From positions 930,001 to 994,000 of the forward strand of contig NZ_JBHTAN010000006.1 of NCBI RefSeq assembly GCF_042663585.1: a stretch of DNA of 64,000 bases. The letters are read 5' to 3'. Below, in pieces: positions 52,455-61,884 of the stretch (position 1 is its first letter; every line of letters begins with the position of its first letter). The notes beneath the pieces are model-generated. The model was not told where the DNA came from. It saw only the letters and a program-made list of their open reading frames with translations, and made no database searches. The position numbers and the translations under genes are program-made. The stretch is from Natranaeroarchaeum sp042663585 (GTDB lineage Archaea; Halobacteriota; Halobacteria; Halobacteriales; Natronoarchaeaceae).

Positions 52455-53096
52455 ATGACACAGTCCGACGAACAGCTCGTCTCGATACCGGTCGATGGCG
52501 TCGAACTGGAAGGAATGCTCGAAGTGCCGGCTGACGCGTCAGGAGTAGTCGTCTTCGCACATGGAAGCGGCTCCAGCCGAAAGAGCCCGCGGAACAACTT
52601 CGTCGCGGACACGATCCGAAATCGAGGTCTCGGAACGCTGTTGTTCGATCTGCTCACCGAGGAGGAAGACCAGGTGCGTGAGAACCGCTTCGATATCGAA
52701 CTGTTGACGGACCGTCTCATAGCGGCGACCGACTGGCTGTGGGACCGGGACGGAACCCGCGACGTGAACGTCGGATACTTCGGCTCGAGCACGGGCGCTG
52801 CGTCCGCACTTCGGGCGACGGTCCGTCGGGGAAACGACGTGGACGCTGTCGTCTCGCGCGGTGGCCGGGTCGATCTAGCCTCGGAAGTGCTTGACGACGT
52901 CGACGTCCCGACGCTGTTCATCGTCGGTGGTGCCGATACACAGGTGCTCGAACTCAACCGGGACGCGCTGGAACAACTCACCTGTCGGAACGAGGTACAC
53001 GTCGTCGAGGGTGCGGGCCACCTGTTCGAGGAAGAGCACGAACTCGAAGAAGTGGCCGATATCGCGGCCGACTGGTTCGTCGAAACACTGGACTGA
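52455..53096 (+). CDS. dienelactone-hydrolase-like alpha/beta hydrolase
   Basis: This 213-residue alpha/beta hydrolase has an oxyanion motif VFAHGSGSSRKSPRN, nucleophile Ser in GYFGSSTGAASA, Asp in IVGGADTQV and His in GAGHLFEE, which is a complete catalytic triad. The start is ATG 52455 (MTQSDEQLVS). It is divergent from the phosphoribosyltransferase gene and probably shares a promoter region with it. Confidence 0.82.
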   Translation: MTQSDEQLVSIPVDGVELEGMLEVPADASGVVVFAHGSGSSRKSPRNNFVADTIRNRGLGTLLFDLLTEEEDQVRENRFDIELLTDRLIAATDWLWDRDGTRDVNVGYFGSSTGAASALRATVRRGNDVDAVVSRGGRVDLASEVLDDVDVPTLFIVGGADTQVLELNRDALEQLTCRNEVHVVEGAGHLFEEEHELEEVADIAADWFVETLD

Positions 53097-53154
53097 CCCC
53101 TCGGGTCCGAGCGCGGCAGCGCTCCGAAAGGAGCGCCTCGAAAACGTGGACGGC

Positions 53155-53799
53155 TCAGTCCGTGTCGATGATGTCGTGTTGTTCGAAGTACAGCCGCAAC
53201 TTTCGAATCGAGGTCACGACCACGTCACAGTGGGGCTCGACGACAGGGTCCGGTTTGAATCCGATAGCGGTTCCCGCCGTCTGGAGCATCGGGAGGTCCA
53301 TGATCCCATCGCCAACTGCCAGCGTCGCTTCGAGCGGCGTTCCCTCGGAGAGCGCGATTTCTTCGAGCGCCTGGTGTTTCGTCCCATCCAGGAGGGGGCC
53401 GTCGACTCCACCTGTCACTGCATCGTTTTCCAGCATGAGTCGGTTTGCGACGAGGTGGTCGACAGTTACGTCCGCTTGCTCGAAGGCCATCCCGATGCCG
53501 CGCTCGAGACTCCCAGTGACGACGGCGACTGCCATGCCGGACCGGCGGAGATCTGCGAGCAACTCCGGGACATCGTCACGTAGCTTGCACCGCTGAAACG
53601 CCGACATGACCTGATCTCTCGGCATCCCTTCCAGTAGCGAAACCCGTTGACGGAACGTCTGCTCGAACGAGCCATCATCCGGACTCGCCTGCTCCGCAGG
53701 CTCCGCCATCTCGCCGGCTACGTCGTACTCCCTGCCCAGAAGGAGCGTGGTATCTGATCGAGTGAGCGTCCCGTCGAAGTCGAAGACGACCAGAGACAT
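53155..53799 (-). CDS. HAD phosphatase, SerB-like (phosphoserine phosphatase type)
   Basis: This HAD-IB phosphatase of 214 residues has motif I DFDGTLT with the nucleophile Asp, motif II TGS, motif III Lys in GTKHQAL and motif IV GDGIMDLPM. It strongly resembles haloarchaeal SerB proteins, but other phosphomonoesters are possible. The start is ATG 53799 (MSLVVFDFD). Confidence 0.83.
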   Translation of the reverse strand: MSLVVFDFDGTLTRSDTTLLLGREYDVAGEMAEPAEQASPDDGSFEQTFRQRVSLLEGMPRDQVMSAFQRCKLRDDVPELLADLRRSGMAVAVVTGSLERGIGMAFEQADVTVDHLVANRLMLENDAVTGGVDGPLLDGTKHQALEEIALSEGTPLEATLAVGDGIMDLPMLQTAGTAIGFKPDPVVEPHCDVVVTSIRKLRLYFEQHDIIDTD

Positions 53800-53901
53800 A
53801 TGCGTCACTTCGCTCGCTGACAGTATAATACCGCCACGTCAAACGGTTCGACCTGGTCGACAGTACGTCCTGCATCGGCCGACACTGACTAATTCTGCCG
53901 C

Positions 53902-54663
53902 TTACTGGAACATCCCTCTCTGGACCTGCTGTTGCTGGTCCTGTTGTTCCTCGGCCATCTGCTGGTACTGCTGGGCGACCTGTTGCATCCGCTCTCTGAT
54001 CTCGTCAGCCTGTTCTTCGAGCTGTGTCGTCTCGATATCGAACTCGACGAGTGGCTCCAGTGCCGTCTCTATCACCGCCCTCGCCGCCTCGGGATCCGGC
54101 AGAAACGGGTGGGACCGAACGATCAGGAGCGCTGCCGGGACGTCAGCGTGGTAACACGCCTGCACCAGCGCACCCGTGATTCCGCCGACGAGTCCGGGGT
54201 CGTCCGGCACCGAGATTCCGGCTTCGATAAGTTCGTTTTTGAGCGCCTCGGTCGTCGCAACGCCGGTCACCCGACCGATTCCTTCTTCGGACTCCGCCGG
54301 TGCCCCCGCGAGAAAGACCGCGCGGCTGAACTCCTCCGCGAGTTCTTCGAGCACGCATTGTGAGAGTGGCTCGAACGACGGGGCCGGAAGCGCAATATCG
54401 CTTTCGAGAGTCATCACTGCCGGATCCGAGCCACTGTACACCCGAACGAGATCATGAACCCGTCCGTTTTCGAAGGTCACGGCAGGAGGGAACTCCTTGG
54501 AGGTGATGTTCCCGACGTGTTCAAGCCCGAGTTGTTCCGTGACCTGATCGACGGCAATCGCTGCGACGAGGCCGTGACCGGGTAATCCTTCGATAAGCGT
54601 CGGCGACGCTTTCGGCATCTCTGCTACCTCCTCGAACTCCGCGGCAGTAGTTTCGTTCGTCAT
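53902..54663 (-). CDS. PAC2-family (proteasome assembly chaperone-like) protein
   Basis: This 253-residue protein of the PAC2/archaeal PbaB-type group has the family opening LIEGLPGHGLVAAIAVDQV and the GxTG region VTGVATTEALKNELIEAG. In archaea these act as proteasome-assembly factors. The C-terminal 45 residues are a Q-rich helix (MQQVAQQYQQMAEEQQDQQQQ) likely forming a coiled coil. Start ATG 54663. Confidence 0.82.
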   Translation of the reverse strand: MTNETTAAEFEEVAEMPKASPTLIEGLPGHGLVAAIAVDQVTEQLGLEHVGNITSKEFPPAVTFENGRVHDLVRVYSGSDPAVMTLESDIALPAPSFEPLSQCVLEELAEEFSRAVFLAGAPAESEEGIGRVTGVATTEALKNELIEAGISVPDDPGLVGGITGALVQACYHADVPAALLIVRSHPFLPDPEAARAVIETALEPLVEFDIETTQLEEQADEIRERMQQVAQQYQQMAEEQQDQQQQVQRGMFQ

Positions 54664-54798
54664 ACATGTACATGCTTCAACGGCATCGGATATGATCGTA
54701 TGGATGAACCATGCTGTGGCACATGCGACCCGAATACGGCTACTGAGCCATCGGTTGCGTTTACTGCCATCCGACGGCAAGCGCAGTTGCGAGACGCC

Positions 54799-55794
54799 TC
54801 ACTCATCCAGTGAGAGGACGAGTTCCTCGCCCTCCTGTTCGAACGCCGTTCCGAACTCACTGGATAGCGACCGCATCCGGTCGCGGCTCCACTGTGCTGA
54901 GTCCGGGGCGACCGCGTGCACCGCACAGTCGTCGATCCCGGTCGGAGCCAGACGGAGTTCCGTTAGCCGCCCGTCGGCGGTACTGGAGAGTTCGAACAGG
55001 AAGCTTCGATCGTTACGGAGACGGTCGTCGACCGCGTAATCGTCGACGAAGTCCCCCGTATCGTACAGGATCGGTTTCCCGTCGTACACCTCGATTCCGT
55101 GGAAGACGTGCGCGCTGTGGCCGTGGATCACGTCGACACCTTGGTCGACGAGCCACCGTCCGAATTTCCTGAACGAATCGGGGGGTTCTTCGACCATGTT
55201 CGGCCCCCAGTGGAGCGACGCAACCAGGAGGTCGGGATCTTCCTGTCTGGCGCGGTCGAGCGCCTCCCGAACCCTCTCGCGCGTTTCGTCGTTGTCGACA
55301 TCTATCTCGATGAACGCCGTCCCCGGCGAGGTGTCGTCGGCAGCGTACTCCGGGACGTTGTCGGTGAGGGAGACGATGGCAACGGTGAGGTCGTCGACGG
55401 TGACGAACGCGGGGTCCAGCGCGTCGTCGAGCGTTCGTCCGGCACCTGCGTGAGCGATGTCGGCATCGTCGAGTTCGTCGAGCGTGTCGCGGAGCGCTAC
55501 CTCCCGGAAGTCCAGGACGTGGTTGTTCGCGAGCGCACAGTAGTCGACTCCGGCGCTCTCGAGTGCGGGCACCGCCCAGTCCGGGTCCGCCCGGAAATGA
55601 AACGGGCGGTAGGTTCGTTGCCACGGCTCACCCTGCGCCGATAGACAGCATTCGAGATTGACGAACAGGGCATCCTCGGACTGCAGGCGCTCGTGCATGC
55701 TCCCCCAGACCGCCTCAGGGGGTCGGCTCTGCTGGCGCTCGTCGACCAGTCGGCCGAGCATCACGTCGCCGGTCAGGCCGATCTGTGACACCAT
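54799..55794 (-). CDS. CapA family protein (poly-gamma-glutamate capsule-type phosphatase fold)
   Basis: This 331-residue CapA/PgsA-like metallophosphatase-fold protein has GDVMLGR, the metal sites NLECCL, ALANNHVLDF, SLHWGPN and IHGHSAHVFHGIE. It lacks a signal peptide, so a cytoplasmic role is possible; in bacteria CapA belongs to polyglutamate capsule export. No capsule genes are nearby. Confidence 0.8.
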   Translation of the reverse strand: MVSQIGLTGDVMLGRLVDERQQSRPPEAVWGSMHERLQSEDALFVNLECCLSAQGEPWQRTYRPFHFRADPDWAVPALESAGVDYCALANNHVLDFREVALRDTLDELDDADIAHAGAGRTLDDALDPAFVTVDDLTVAIVSLTDNVPEYAADDTSPGTAFIEIDVDNDETRERVREALDRARQEDPDLLVASLHWGPNMVEEPPDSFRKFGRWLVDQGVDVIHGHSAHVFHGIEVYDGKPILYDTGDFVDDYAVDDRLRNDRSFLFELSSTADGRLTELRLAPTGIDDCAVHAVAPDSAQWSRDRMRSLSSEFGTAFEQEGEELVLSLDE

Positions 55795-55885
55795 TTCCAG
55801 ACACCCGGTCTCGCAGGACTAAAACGATGGAGGCTCGGTCGAGCGCGATCCGTCGTGCGGGTCACGGTCCCGAGGACGAGGAGCG

Positions 55886-56086
55886 TCATTGGCCCACATC
55901 CGGCCCGATCCGCTTGACGCGTCCGCGGACGCCGGATTTGAGTTTGACGAGTATCCCCTCGGGATGGGTTCGTTCGTCGGAGAGGATGGGACCGACCTCC
56001 CCGATGATGCGGTCGCCGTTCTCCTGTTCGACCTCCACGGTCATTCCCGTCATGAGTTCGTTCCGGGTCGGAAGGTCTGCAGACAT
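55886..56086 (-). CDS. YwbE family protein (DUF2196)
   Basis: This 66-residue protein starts at ATG 56086 (MSADLPTRNEL) and follows the YwbE pattern: TGMTVEVEQENGDRIIGEVG, HPEGILVKL and GVRGRVKRI. It is a small beta-barrel-like domain of unknown role. Confidence 0.8.
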   Translation of the reverse strand: MSADLPTRNELMTGMTVEVEQENGDRIIGEVGPILSDERTHPEGILVKLKSGVRGRVKRIGPDVGQ

Positions 56087-56184
56087 GTTCGAACATACGA
56101 GACGGCCCATCATAGAGGGAGGGTATCACCAGAAATCGAGGGCCACACCTCTTTGCTGCTGTGTCTGTCACTCCAGCGACGGGG

Positions 56185-57663
56185 TTATCGCCGCTCGACG
56201 AGCGCGTCGGCCTTGCTCCGTACCCGAACGGGTTCGAGGCGGTCGGCCAGCGTCTGCGCCTCGTCGAGTTTCGATGACTGCTCGGCGTAGATCGTATACA
56301 GCGGATCGTCAGCCTCGACCGCATCGCCGACCGACCGATGGATAACCAGTCCCGCTCGACTGTCGAGGGGGGCACCCGCCCGTCGCGCGAGGTCGCAGAG
56401 CTGTCGGTTGTCGACGCGCGTCGTGAAGCCGGATCGCTCCGACCTGATGATCGTCGATTCGGTGCCGGGGCTGAGGTCGTCCGAGGTGATCTCTGGATCG
56501 CCGTTTTGGGCTTCGAGGATCCGACGGACCCGCTCCAGTGCCCGACCGGATTCGAGGATGTCGGTCGCCGACGCGTCGACGCCACAGTGATCGAGCAGCA
56601 TCTCCGCAAGCCGAAGTGATTTCAGTCGGAGCGACTCCGGGCCATCCCCTTCCAGGACTGCGAGGACGTCCCTGGCTTCGAGGACGGGCCCGACGCCGCG
56701 GCCGATCGGATCAGTCCCGTGGGTGATCGCACAGGTGACATCAATATCCAGATGCGTACCGACGCCCTTGAAATCGTCCGCGAGTTCGCGTGCTTCGGCG
56801 AGGTTCTCGACTTTCGCGCCCTCCCCGTAGGGAATGTCGATCACGACGTGTGTCGAGCCTGCACTGCGCTTTTTCGAGAGCACTGATGCGATAACCTGTC
56901 CCGGCGGATCCATCGACAGCGGGTTCTCAGCGCGGATGATCCTGTCGTCGACGGGCGAGAGGTCCACGCCACCGCCCCAGACGAGACAGCCGTTCGTCTC
57001 GTCGACGATCGATTCGATCTCGTCGGTCGTGAACTCGACGTCACAGAACACCTCCATGACGTCCGCGGTTCCCGCCGGCGAGGTGACCGCACGAGAGGAC
57101 GTTTTTGGCATCGTCAGCCCCGCTTCCGTGACGATCGAGACGATGATCGGCGTCACGCAGTTACCGGCCACGCCGCCGATGGAGTGTTTGTCCGCTACTA
57201 CGGGGGCGTCCCACGTCAGCCGTTGTCCCACGTCGCTCATCGCCTGGGTCAGGTTTTTGGTCTCTTCGAGCGAGAGCCCGTTCGTGTACACGGCCGAGAC
57301 GTACGCACTGAGTTCGATATCGGAAAGCCGGTTCTCGTGGATGTCCCGAACGATCGTATCGAGTTCGCGCGCCTCGAGTTCGATATCGTCCAGTTTCTTC
57401 CGGACGTACCGGACCGACTGGGGCGTTCCGGCGAGGCGCACGCCGACGGGGCCCCGAACGTGATCGATTGGTTCGGTGACGCCGATGGTTCCCGGTTCGA
57501 CTAGCTTGTCGGTTCGCTTGACGATTCCTGTCGTCGCCCCGTCTGCGTGTTCGATCCGGACGCGGTCGAGTGGATGGGCACCCAGTTCGTCCGCGTCGCC
57601 GTTATTCAGCAGGACAATCGGGCGAGTCGTGCCGAGGTCGACGGTGTCGGCTTCGAGTTGCAT
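56185..57663 (-). CDS. AMP phosphorylase (archaeal thymidine-phosphorylase family)
   Basis: This 492-residue nucleoside-phosphate phosphorylase of the archaeal AMP phosphorylase branch converts AMP to adenine and ribose 1,5-bisphosphate. The phosphate loop KHSIGGVAGN, the KTSSRAVTSPAGTADVMEV helix and an N-terminal 80-residue extra domain not found in bacterial thymidine phosphorylase all point to this branch. The start is ATG 57663. In archaea this feeds the ribose-1,5-bisphosphate isomerase/RubisCO III route, neither of which is in the window. A CofE-like gene is 77 bp upstream. Confidence 0.85.
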   Translation of the reverse strand: MQLEADTVDLGTTRPIVLLNNGDADELGAHPLDRVRIEHADGATTGIVKRTDKLVEPGTIGVTEPIDHVRGPVGVRLAGTPQSVRYVRKKLDDIELEARELDTIVRDIHENRLSDIELSAYVSAVYTNGLSLEETKNLTQAMSDVGQRLTWDAPVVADKHSIGGVAGNCVTPIIVSIVTEAGLTMPKTSSRAVTSPAGTADVMEVFCDVEFTTDEIESIVDETNGCLVWGGGVDLSPVDDRIIRAENPLSMDPPGQVIASVLSKKRSAGSTHVVIDIPYGEGAKVENLAEARELADDFKGVGTHLDIDVTCAITHGTDPIGRGVGPVLEARDVLAVLEGDGPESLRLKSLRLAEMLLDHCGVDASATDILESGRALERVRRILEAQNGDPEITSDDLSPGTESTIIRSERSGFTTRVDNRQLCDLARRAGAPLDSRAGLVIHRSVGDAVEADDPLYTIYAEQSSKLDEAQTLADRLEPVRVRSKADALVERR

Positions 57664-57740
57664 GTGTCCATCTACGGTGTCCGCACAGAGATACCGATGG
57701 GGGAGAATCCGTCCGCTGGCCGAGGTCAGTAGCCTGCGAT

Positions 57741-58622
57741 TCACCGACGGGACGGTATCGGCACTCGTTCGACGATGTTGACCTGCACGCTCTGTTTGAC
57801 TGACGGCCAGAGCCCCTGGCGAACCAGTTCGGCGTCGCTCTCGATCCCGTCGCCCGCTTCGTAGTCGACACCGCGGACGAGGACGACCGGTGTTCGCTCG
57901 GCCGCCTGTCCAGAGAGTAGTGCTGCGCCGGCGGCGAGTTCGTCGGCGATCAGATCGACGCCGCCGAGTTTCGGGTTGCCGAAGAGGTCGGTCGCGCCGA
58001 AGTTACTGTCCACTGGCTCGATTCCGGCACAACCGATTGCGACGTCCACACTGCCGCCGTGGTGGCTGACCTCCGAATCTGCAAGCACGATTGCCACGTC
58101 CGTGCCTGTTCGATCCCGGATCTCCTCGCGAATCCGGCGGGCGCTCGCGTTCGGGTCGGGCGGCAGGAGCGTCGCCATTCTGTCGGGCGAGTTCGAGAGG
58201 TCAATCCCGGCGTTCGTGCAGAGCCGTCCGTTCCACAGTGTCACGAGCAGCGACGGCAGTGCTTCGAGGGCGTCTTCGGCCGCGTCGGAACTCACTGCCG
58301 CCGATTCGAGGAGTTCGGTGCCGATTTTAGAGACCGGAACCGCGCCGAGGAGCGTCGATTCCCGCAACACGAGTTCCGCCTCGCGCGGATCGACCCCTGT
58401 CACATCGGCGACCCGTCTGGCTGGGGGTGAGACGGTCAGGCTATCCAGATCGACCAGCAGTTCCTCCGCGAGCGAGACGACTTTCGACGAGACGACGAGG
58501 ACGTCGTCGTCCTCCAGCGACGGGACATCGCTCTCGCCGGTCGCTCCGAGTATCAGGTCGACAAGGTCCTCGCCACCCTCCAGCAGTCCGATATCGATCC
58601 CGTAGTAGGTCATCTCACTCAT
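57741..58622 (-). CDS. CofE-like F420-0:glutamate ligase family protein, divergent
   Basis: This 293-residue protein follows the CofE fold: VLVVSSKVVSLAEELL near the N-terminus, LCTNAGIDLSNS in the middle and VDVAIGCAGIEPV after it. The standard GTP/metal loop (S-D-T-x-GRPFR) is altered here to LADSEVSHHGGS. CofE adds glutamates to F420-0. The altered loop suggests either a second, specialised member or a different substrate. I saw no cofC/cofD. The neighbour is AMP phosphorylase, which is not a usual F420 partner. Confidence 0.75.
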   Translation of the reverse strand: MSEMTYYGIDIGLLEGGEDLVDLILGATGESDVPSLEDDDVLVVSSKVVSLAEELLVDLDSLTVSPPARRVADVTGVDPREAELVLRESTLLGAVPVSKIGTELLESAAVSSDAAEDALEALPSLLVTLWNGRLCTNAGIDLSNSPDRMATLLPPDPNASARRIREEIRDRTGTDVAIVLADSEVSHHGGSVDVAIGCAGIEPVDSNFGATDLFGNPKLGGVDLIADELAAGAALLSGQAAERTPVVLVRGVDYEAGDGIESDAELVRQGLWPSVKQSVQVNIVERVPIPSRR

Positions 58623-58800
58623 ATGTAGTGTGCCAACGAGAAGATACGTATATCCGGGCGATTGTTGCCTGGTAACTATGAGCGAACGGCACGAAGACCC
58701 ACCCCGGAGGCGACAGTGACACCCTCGGTTGGCCTGAATGCCTGTCGACTACGTGGCACAATTACGGTCGCGTCCATCGTAGCCTCTCACGGAGCGAACT

Positions 58801-59571
58801 ATGACTGTAGAGAACTCGATAGCAGTCGTCACTGGCGGTGCGCGCGGTATCGGGAAGGGAATCGGCGAGGTACTCGCTGAAAAGGGTGCGACGGTCGCAC
58901 TGGCCGACGTGGACAAGAGCAAAGCGCAGGCGGCGGCCGACGAACTTCCGGGGGAGTCGATGGCTGTCGGCGTCGACGTGACCGATCCGGCGGAGACGGA
59001 GGCGCTCGCAGCAATGGTCGTCGACGAGTACGGCCGGATCGACGTGCTGTGTGCCAACGCCGGTATCTTCCCGTCTGCCGACCTCGACGAGATGACGGTG
59101 GACGACTGGGACGAGGTCCTGGACGTCAACGCGAAGGGTATCTTCCTCTCGGTCCAGGCGTGTCTTCCCGCGATGCGGTCGCAGGACTACGGTCGGATCG
59201 TCCTCACCTCCTCGATCACCGGACCGATGGTCGGCTACCCTGGCTGGACCCACTACGCCGCCAGCAAAGCGGCGATTACGGGGTTCATGCGGACCGCGGC
59301 GATGGAGGTGGCAGACCAGGACATCACGATCAACGCCGTGCTACCCGGCAACATCCGCACCGGGGGCCTCGACGACCTCGGCGAGGAGTATCTGGACCGG
59401 ATGCGAGCGTCGATCCCGAAGGGTGAACTCGGCACCCCCGAAGACATCGGTCACGCGGTCGCGTACCTCGCCTCCGAGGAAGCAGGCTACGTCACCGGCG
59501 CAAGCCTCGTCGTCGACGGCGGACAGACGCTTCCGGAATCCCAACTCGCCATCGAAGAGATCGGCGAGTGA
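58801..59571 (+). CDS. FabG-like short-chain dehydrogenase
   Basis: This SDR of 256 residues has TGGARGIGKGIG, CANAG, the Ser of LTSSITG and YAASKAA, and the C-terminal family motif GYVTGASLVVDGG. It resembles 3-oxoacyl-ACP/CoA reductases, but haloarchaea lack type II fatty acid synthesis, so a hydroxyacyl-CoA or sugar substrate is more likely. Confidence 0.83.
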   Translation: MTVENSIAVVTGGARGIGKGIGEVLAEKGATVALADVDKSKAQAAADELPGESMAVGVDVTDPAETEALAAMVVDEYGRIDVLCANAGIFPSADLDEMTVDDWDEVLDVNAKGIFLSVQACLPAMRSQDYGRIVLTSSITGPMVGYPGWTHYAASKAAITGFMRTAAMEVADQDITINAVLPGNIRTGGLDDLGEEYLDRMRASIPKGELGTPEDIGHAVAYLASEEAGYVTGASLVVDGGQTLPESQLAIEEIGE

Positions 59572-59665
59572 TGATCAGCCGGAGGGAGTCACGAGACGGC
59601 CAACAGGTGTTCATCTTCCCACCACCCCGGTACTAGCTTGGCCGGGGGCGATAGAGAGCGCTGCG

Positions 59666-60286
59666 TCAGGCAGGCAACGGCTTACCGAACGGCAGCAAGT
59701 AGAGCGGATCCAGCCGATCCGGCAGGTCCAGCACCTCCGCCACCTCGGCGTCGGCAAACGCCCCGACTGGGCAGCTATTCAGATCGCGCAACTCGCAGAC
59801 GAGATGAACGTTCTCGGCGGCGTGACCGGCCTCCATGTGGACGTACCGATCGCCGTGCTCCGGATACTGCCGCCGCGTGCGGTCGTAGTTCCCGGTCAGT
59901 ACGATAGTCGTCGGAGCCTCTGCTATCACTTCCTGGTCTCCCGCCGCCCGCGTGAGTTCCTCGTGTACCGGTGCGGTCCCGCTGACATCGAGAGCGTGGC
60001 CGATCGGATCGTACTGGTAGACGCCCTGTTCGAGGTCCTCACAACCGCCCGGAGCGACTTCCAGAAACGTCGTGAGTGGGTACGTCGCGCCAGCACTCGG
60101 TGCCGCCCGCATCTGGACGCCGTCGGTGCGATGCGTGATCCCCTGTACAGCCCAGAGCAGTTGCGCTACGTCTTCCATCCCGACCGGAGACTCGGCGAAT
60201 GCCCGACGACTCTCTCTGGATGCAATCGCTCGTTCGACGCTCGTTTGCCCGTCGGTATCGGGTCCGGGGAGTTCGATCTGAGCCAT
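59666..60286 (-). CDS. SagB/ThcOx-type nitroreductase-fold oxidoreductase
   Basis: This 206-residue FMN-dependent nitroreductase-fold protein belongs to the SagB/ThcOx group: SRESRRAFAESPV, LLWAVQGITHRTDGVQMRAAPS and AGATYPLTTFL. In bacteria this group oxidises azolines of peptide natural products. No cyclodehydratase or precursor peptide is visible, so a stand-alone oxidoreductase is more likely here. Confidence 0.82.
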   Translation of the reverse strand: MAQIELPGPDTDGQTSVERAIASRESRRAFAESPVGMEDVAQLLWAVQGITHRTDGVQMRAAPSAGATYPLTTFLEVAPGGCEDLEQGVYQYDPIGHALDVSGTAPVHEELTRAAGDQEVIAEAPTTIVLTGNYDRTRRQYPEHGDRYVHMEAGHAAENVHLVCELRDLNSCPVGAFADAEVAEVLDLPDRLDPLYLLPFGKPLPA

Positions 60287-60397
60287 ACCGGATGTCCTAC
60301 CCTCGGAGAAAAAATACTACCGACAGTTCTGAGTTCTGATAGCTTCGCGCCCCGACTACCGCCGGTATTGATGAGGACACGCGTCGAATCAGTCCAT

Positions 60398-61264
60398 ATG
60401 TTCAGAACCATGCTCGTTCCGACGGACGGTAGTCCGGGCGCCGAGGTGACGATCGAGCACGCGACCGAACTGGCCCAGGCGTACGGTGCGGCCGTCCACA
60501 CGCTCTACGTCGTCGAGATGGGGGGCGAACCGGTCGGACTCTCCGGTGAGGACCCGTCCGAACTTCACGAGTCGTCCGAGCGGCGGGGACGGGAAGCGAC
60601 GATCAGGATCGCCGAAGAGGCCGAACAGCACGGACTCGACGCCGCCCGGTCGGTACGCGAGGGAACCCCGTACAGAGCAATTCTCGACTACGTCGACGAG
60701 CACGACATCGACCTCGTCGTGATGGGAACACACGGGAGGACCGGGGCAGACCGAGTCCGTCTCGGCAGCACCACCGAACGCGTCCTCATGCGGTCCGAGA
60801 TCCCAGTGCTATCGGTTCGACTGACCGACGACCCCGTCGAGGACGTGACCTACGACCGAATCGTCATCCCGACCGATGGGAGCGACGCGGCCGAACGGGC
60901 CGCAGAGACCGCACTCGACGTCGCCGAGAAATACGATGCCGACGTGCACGTCGTCTACGTCATCGATCCGACGACGTTCGACCTGGAAGACGCGCCCAGA
61001 AGCATCATCGGGATGCTCAAAGAGGGCGGACGGACCGCGACGGACGAGGTAGCCGCGATGGCGCGCGAACGGGGCCTCGACGCCGGGACGGACATTCTGC
61101 GTGGCGTCCCCAGTGAGGAACTGCTCGAGTACGCCTCGGGCGTCGATGCGGACCTCATAGCGATGGGCACTCGCGGACGAGCGGTCGGTTCGGGCCGCCT
61201 CATGGGGAGTACGACGGCCCGCGTCGTGCGTCGTTCGTCGATGCCAGTTCTGACCGTCGACTAG
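60398..61264 (+). CDS. tandem-domain UspA universal stress protein
   Basis: Two Usp domains lie in one 288-residue chain: 1-140 (MFRTMLVPTDGS ... MGTHGRTGADRVRLGSTTERV) and 149-288 (YDRIVIPTDGS ... MGTRGRAVGSGRLMGSTTARV). Both keep the ATP-binding loop G-x2-G-x9-G-S. The start is ATG 60398; the open frame upstream is antisense to the SagB-type gene and not used. Confidence 0.88.
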   Translation: MFRTMLVPTDGSPGAEVTIEHATELAQAYGAAVHTLYVVEMGGEPVGLSGEDPSELHESSERRGREATIRIAEEAEQHGLDAARSVREGTPYRAILDYVDEHDIDLVVMGTHGRTGADRVRLGSTTERVLMRSEIPVLSVRLTDDPVEDVTYDRIVIPTDGSDAAERAAETALDVAEKYDADVHVVYVIDPTTFDLEDAPRSIIGMLKEGGRTATDEVAAMARERGLDAGTDILRGVPSEELLEYASGVDADLIAMGTRGRAVGSGRLMGSTTARVVRRSSMPVLTVD

Positions 61265-61332
61265 TCGGTCGATCGCTGGGCGAGACCGTATCGCCCCTTG
61301 GAGTTATTGCTCGATACCTCCTCGTACTAGAC

Positions 61333-61824
61333 ATGGCATTCGTCGTCCCGTTCGACGGCTCAGACCTCGCCGAAGCCGCACTCACAAGGGCAGTCGAGTA
61401 CGCGCGCGTCCTCGACGAGGACGTGGTCGCTGTAACGGTCGTCCCCGAACGGAAACGCTACGGTCGGGAGAAGGGCTGGATCGACCCGGGCCAGTCCTAC
61501 GACCCGGACGAGATCATTGAGTCCCTGCACGAACAGGTCCAGGAGCTAGCCCCCGAGGCATCGTTCGACTACGAGCGGATCCGGGAGTTCCCGCCCGAAG
61601 CGGAACTCGCCGGTCATATCGAACGGCTGGCTATGGAACACGACCCGAGCGTCCTCTTTCTGGGGAGCGACAACGTTGGCCGAGTGGTCACGCCGCTGAC
61701 GAGTGTCGGCGTCCGCGTCGCCGCGGAGGACGTCTACGACGTGTTCGTCGTTCGTCGCGCGGATCCGCCGAACATCGACGCAATCGAGCCACACGAGGAG
61801 TTCTACGAGGACGAGTCGTCATAG
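61333..61824 (+). CDS. UspA-like stress protein
   Basis: This 163-residue protein (MAFVVPFDGSDLAEAALTRA) has the Usp fold but a degenerate C-terminal loop (FLGSDNVGRVVTPLTSVG) without the GS pair, so it probably does not bind ATP in the standard way. It has its own 68-bp upstream gap. Confidence 0.75.
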   Translation: MAFVVPFDGSDLAEAALTRAVEYARVLDEDVVAVTVVPERKRYGREKGWIDPGQSYDPDEIIESLHEQVQELAPEASFDYERIREFPPEAELAGHIERLAMEHDPSVLFLGSDNVGRVVTPLTSVGVRVAAEDVYDVFVVRRADPPNIDAIEPHEEFYEDESS

Positions 61825-61884
61825 CGAGCAGGGGTATGCAGGGATGTGGTACTGCCACAGCTCGCCGCCAGGCCTGCAGACCGC

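Noticed and set aside
59666..60286. SagB-type gene as part of a peptide natural-product cluster
   Set aside because: No cyclodehydratase, precursor peptide or transporter is nearby.
59423..60397. open frame fused in front of the tandem Usp protein
   Set aside because: It is antisense to the SDR end and the SagB-type gene; the Usp domain begins at ATG 60398.
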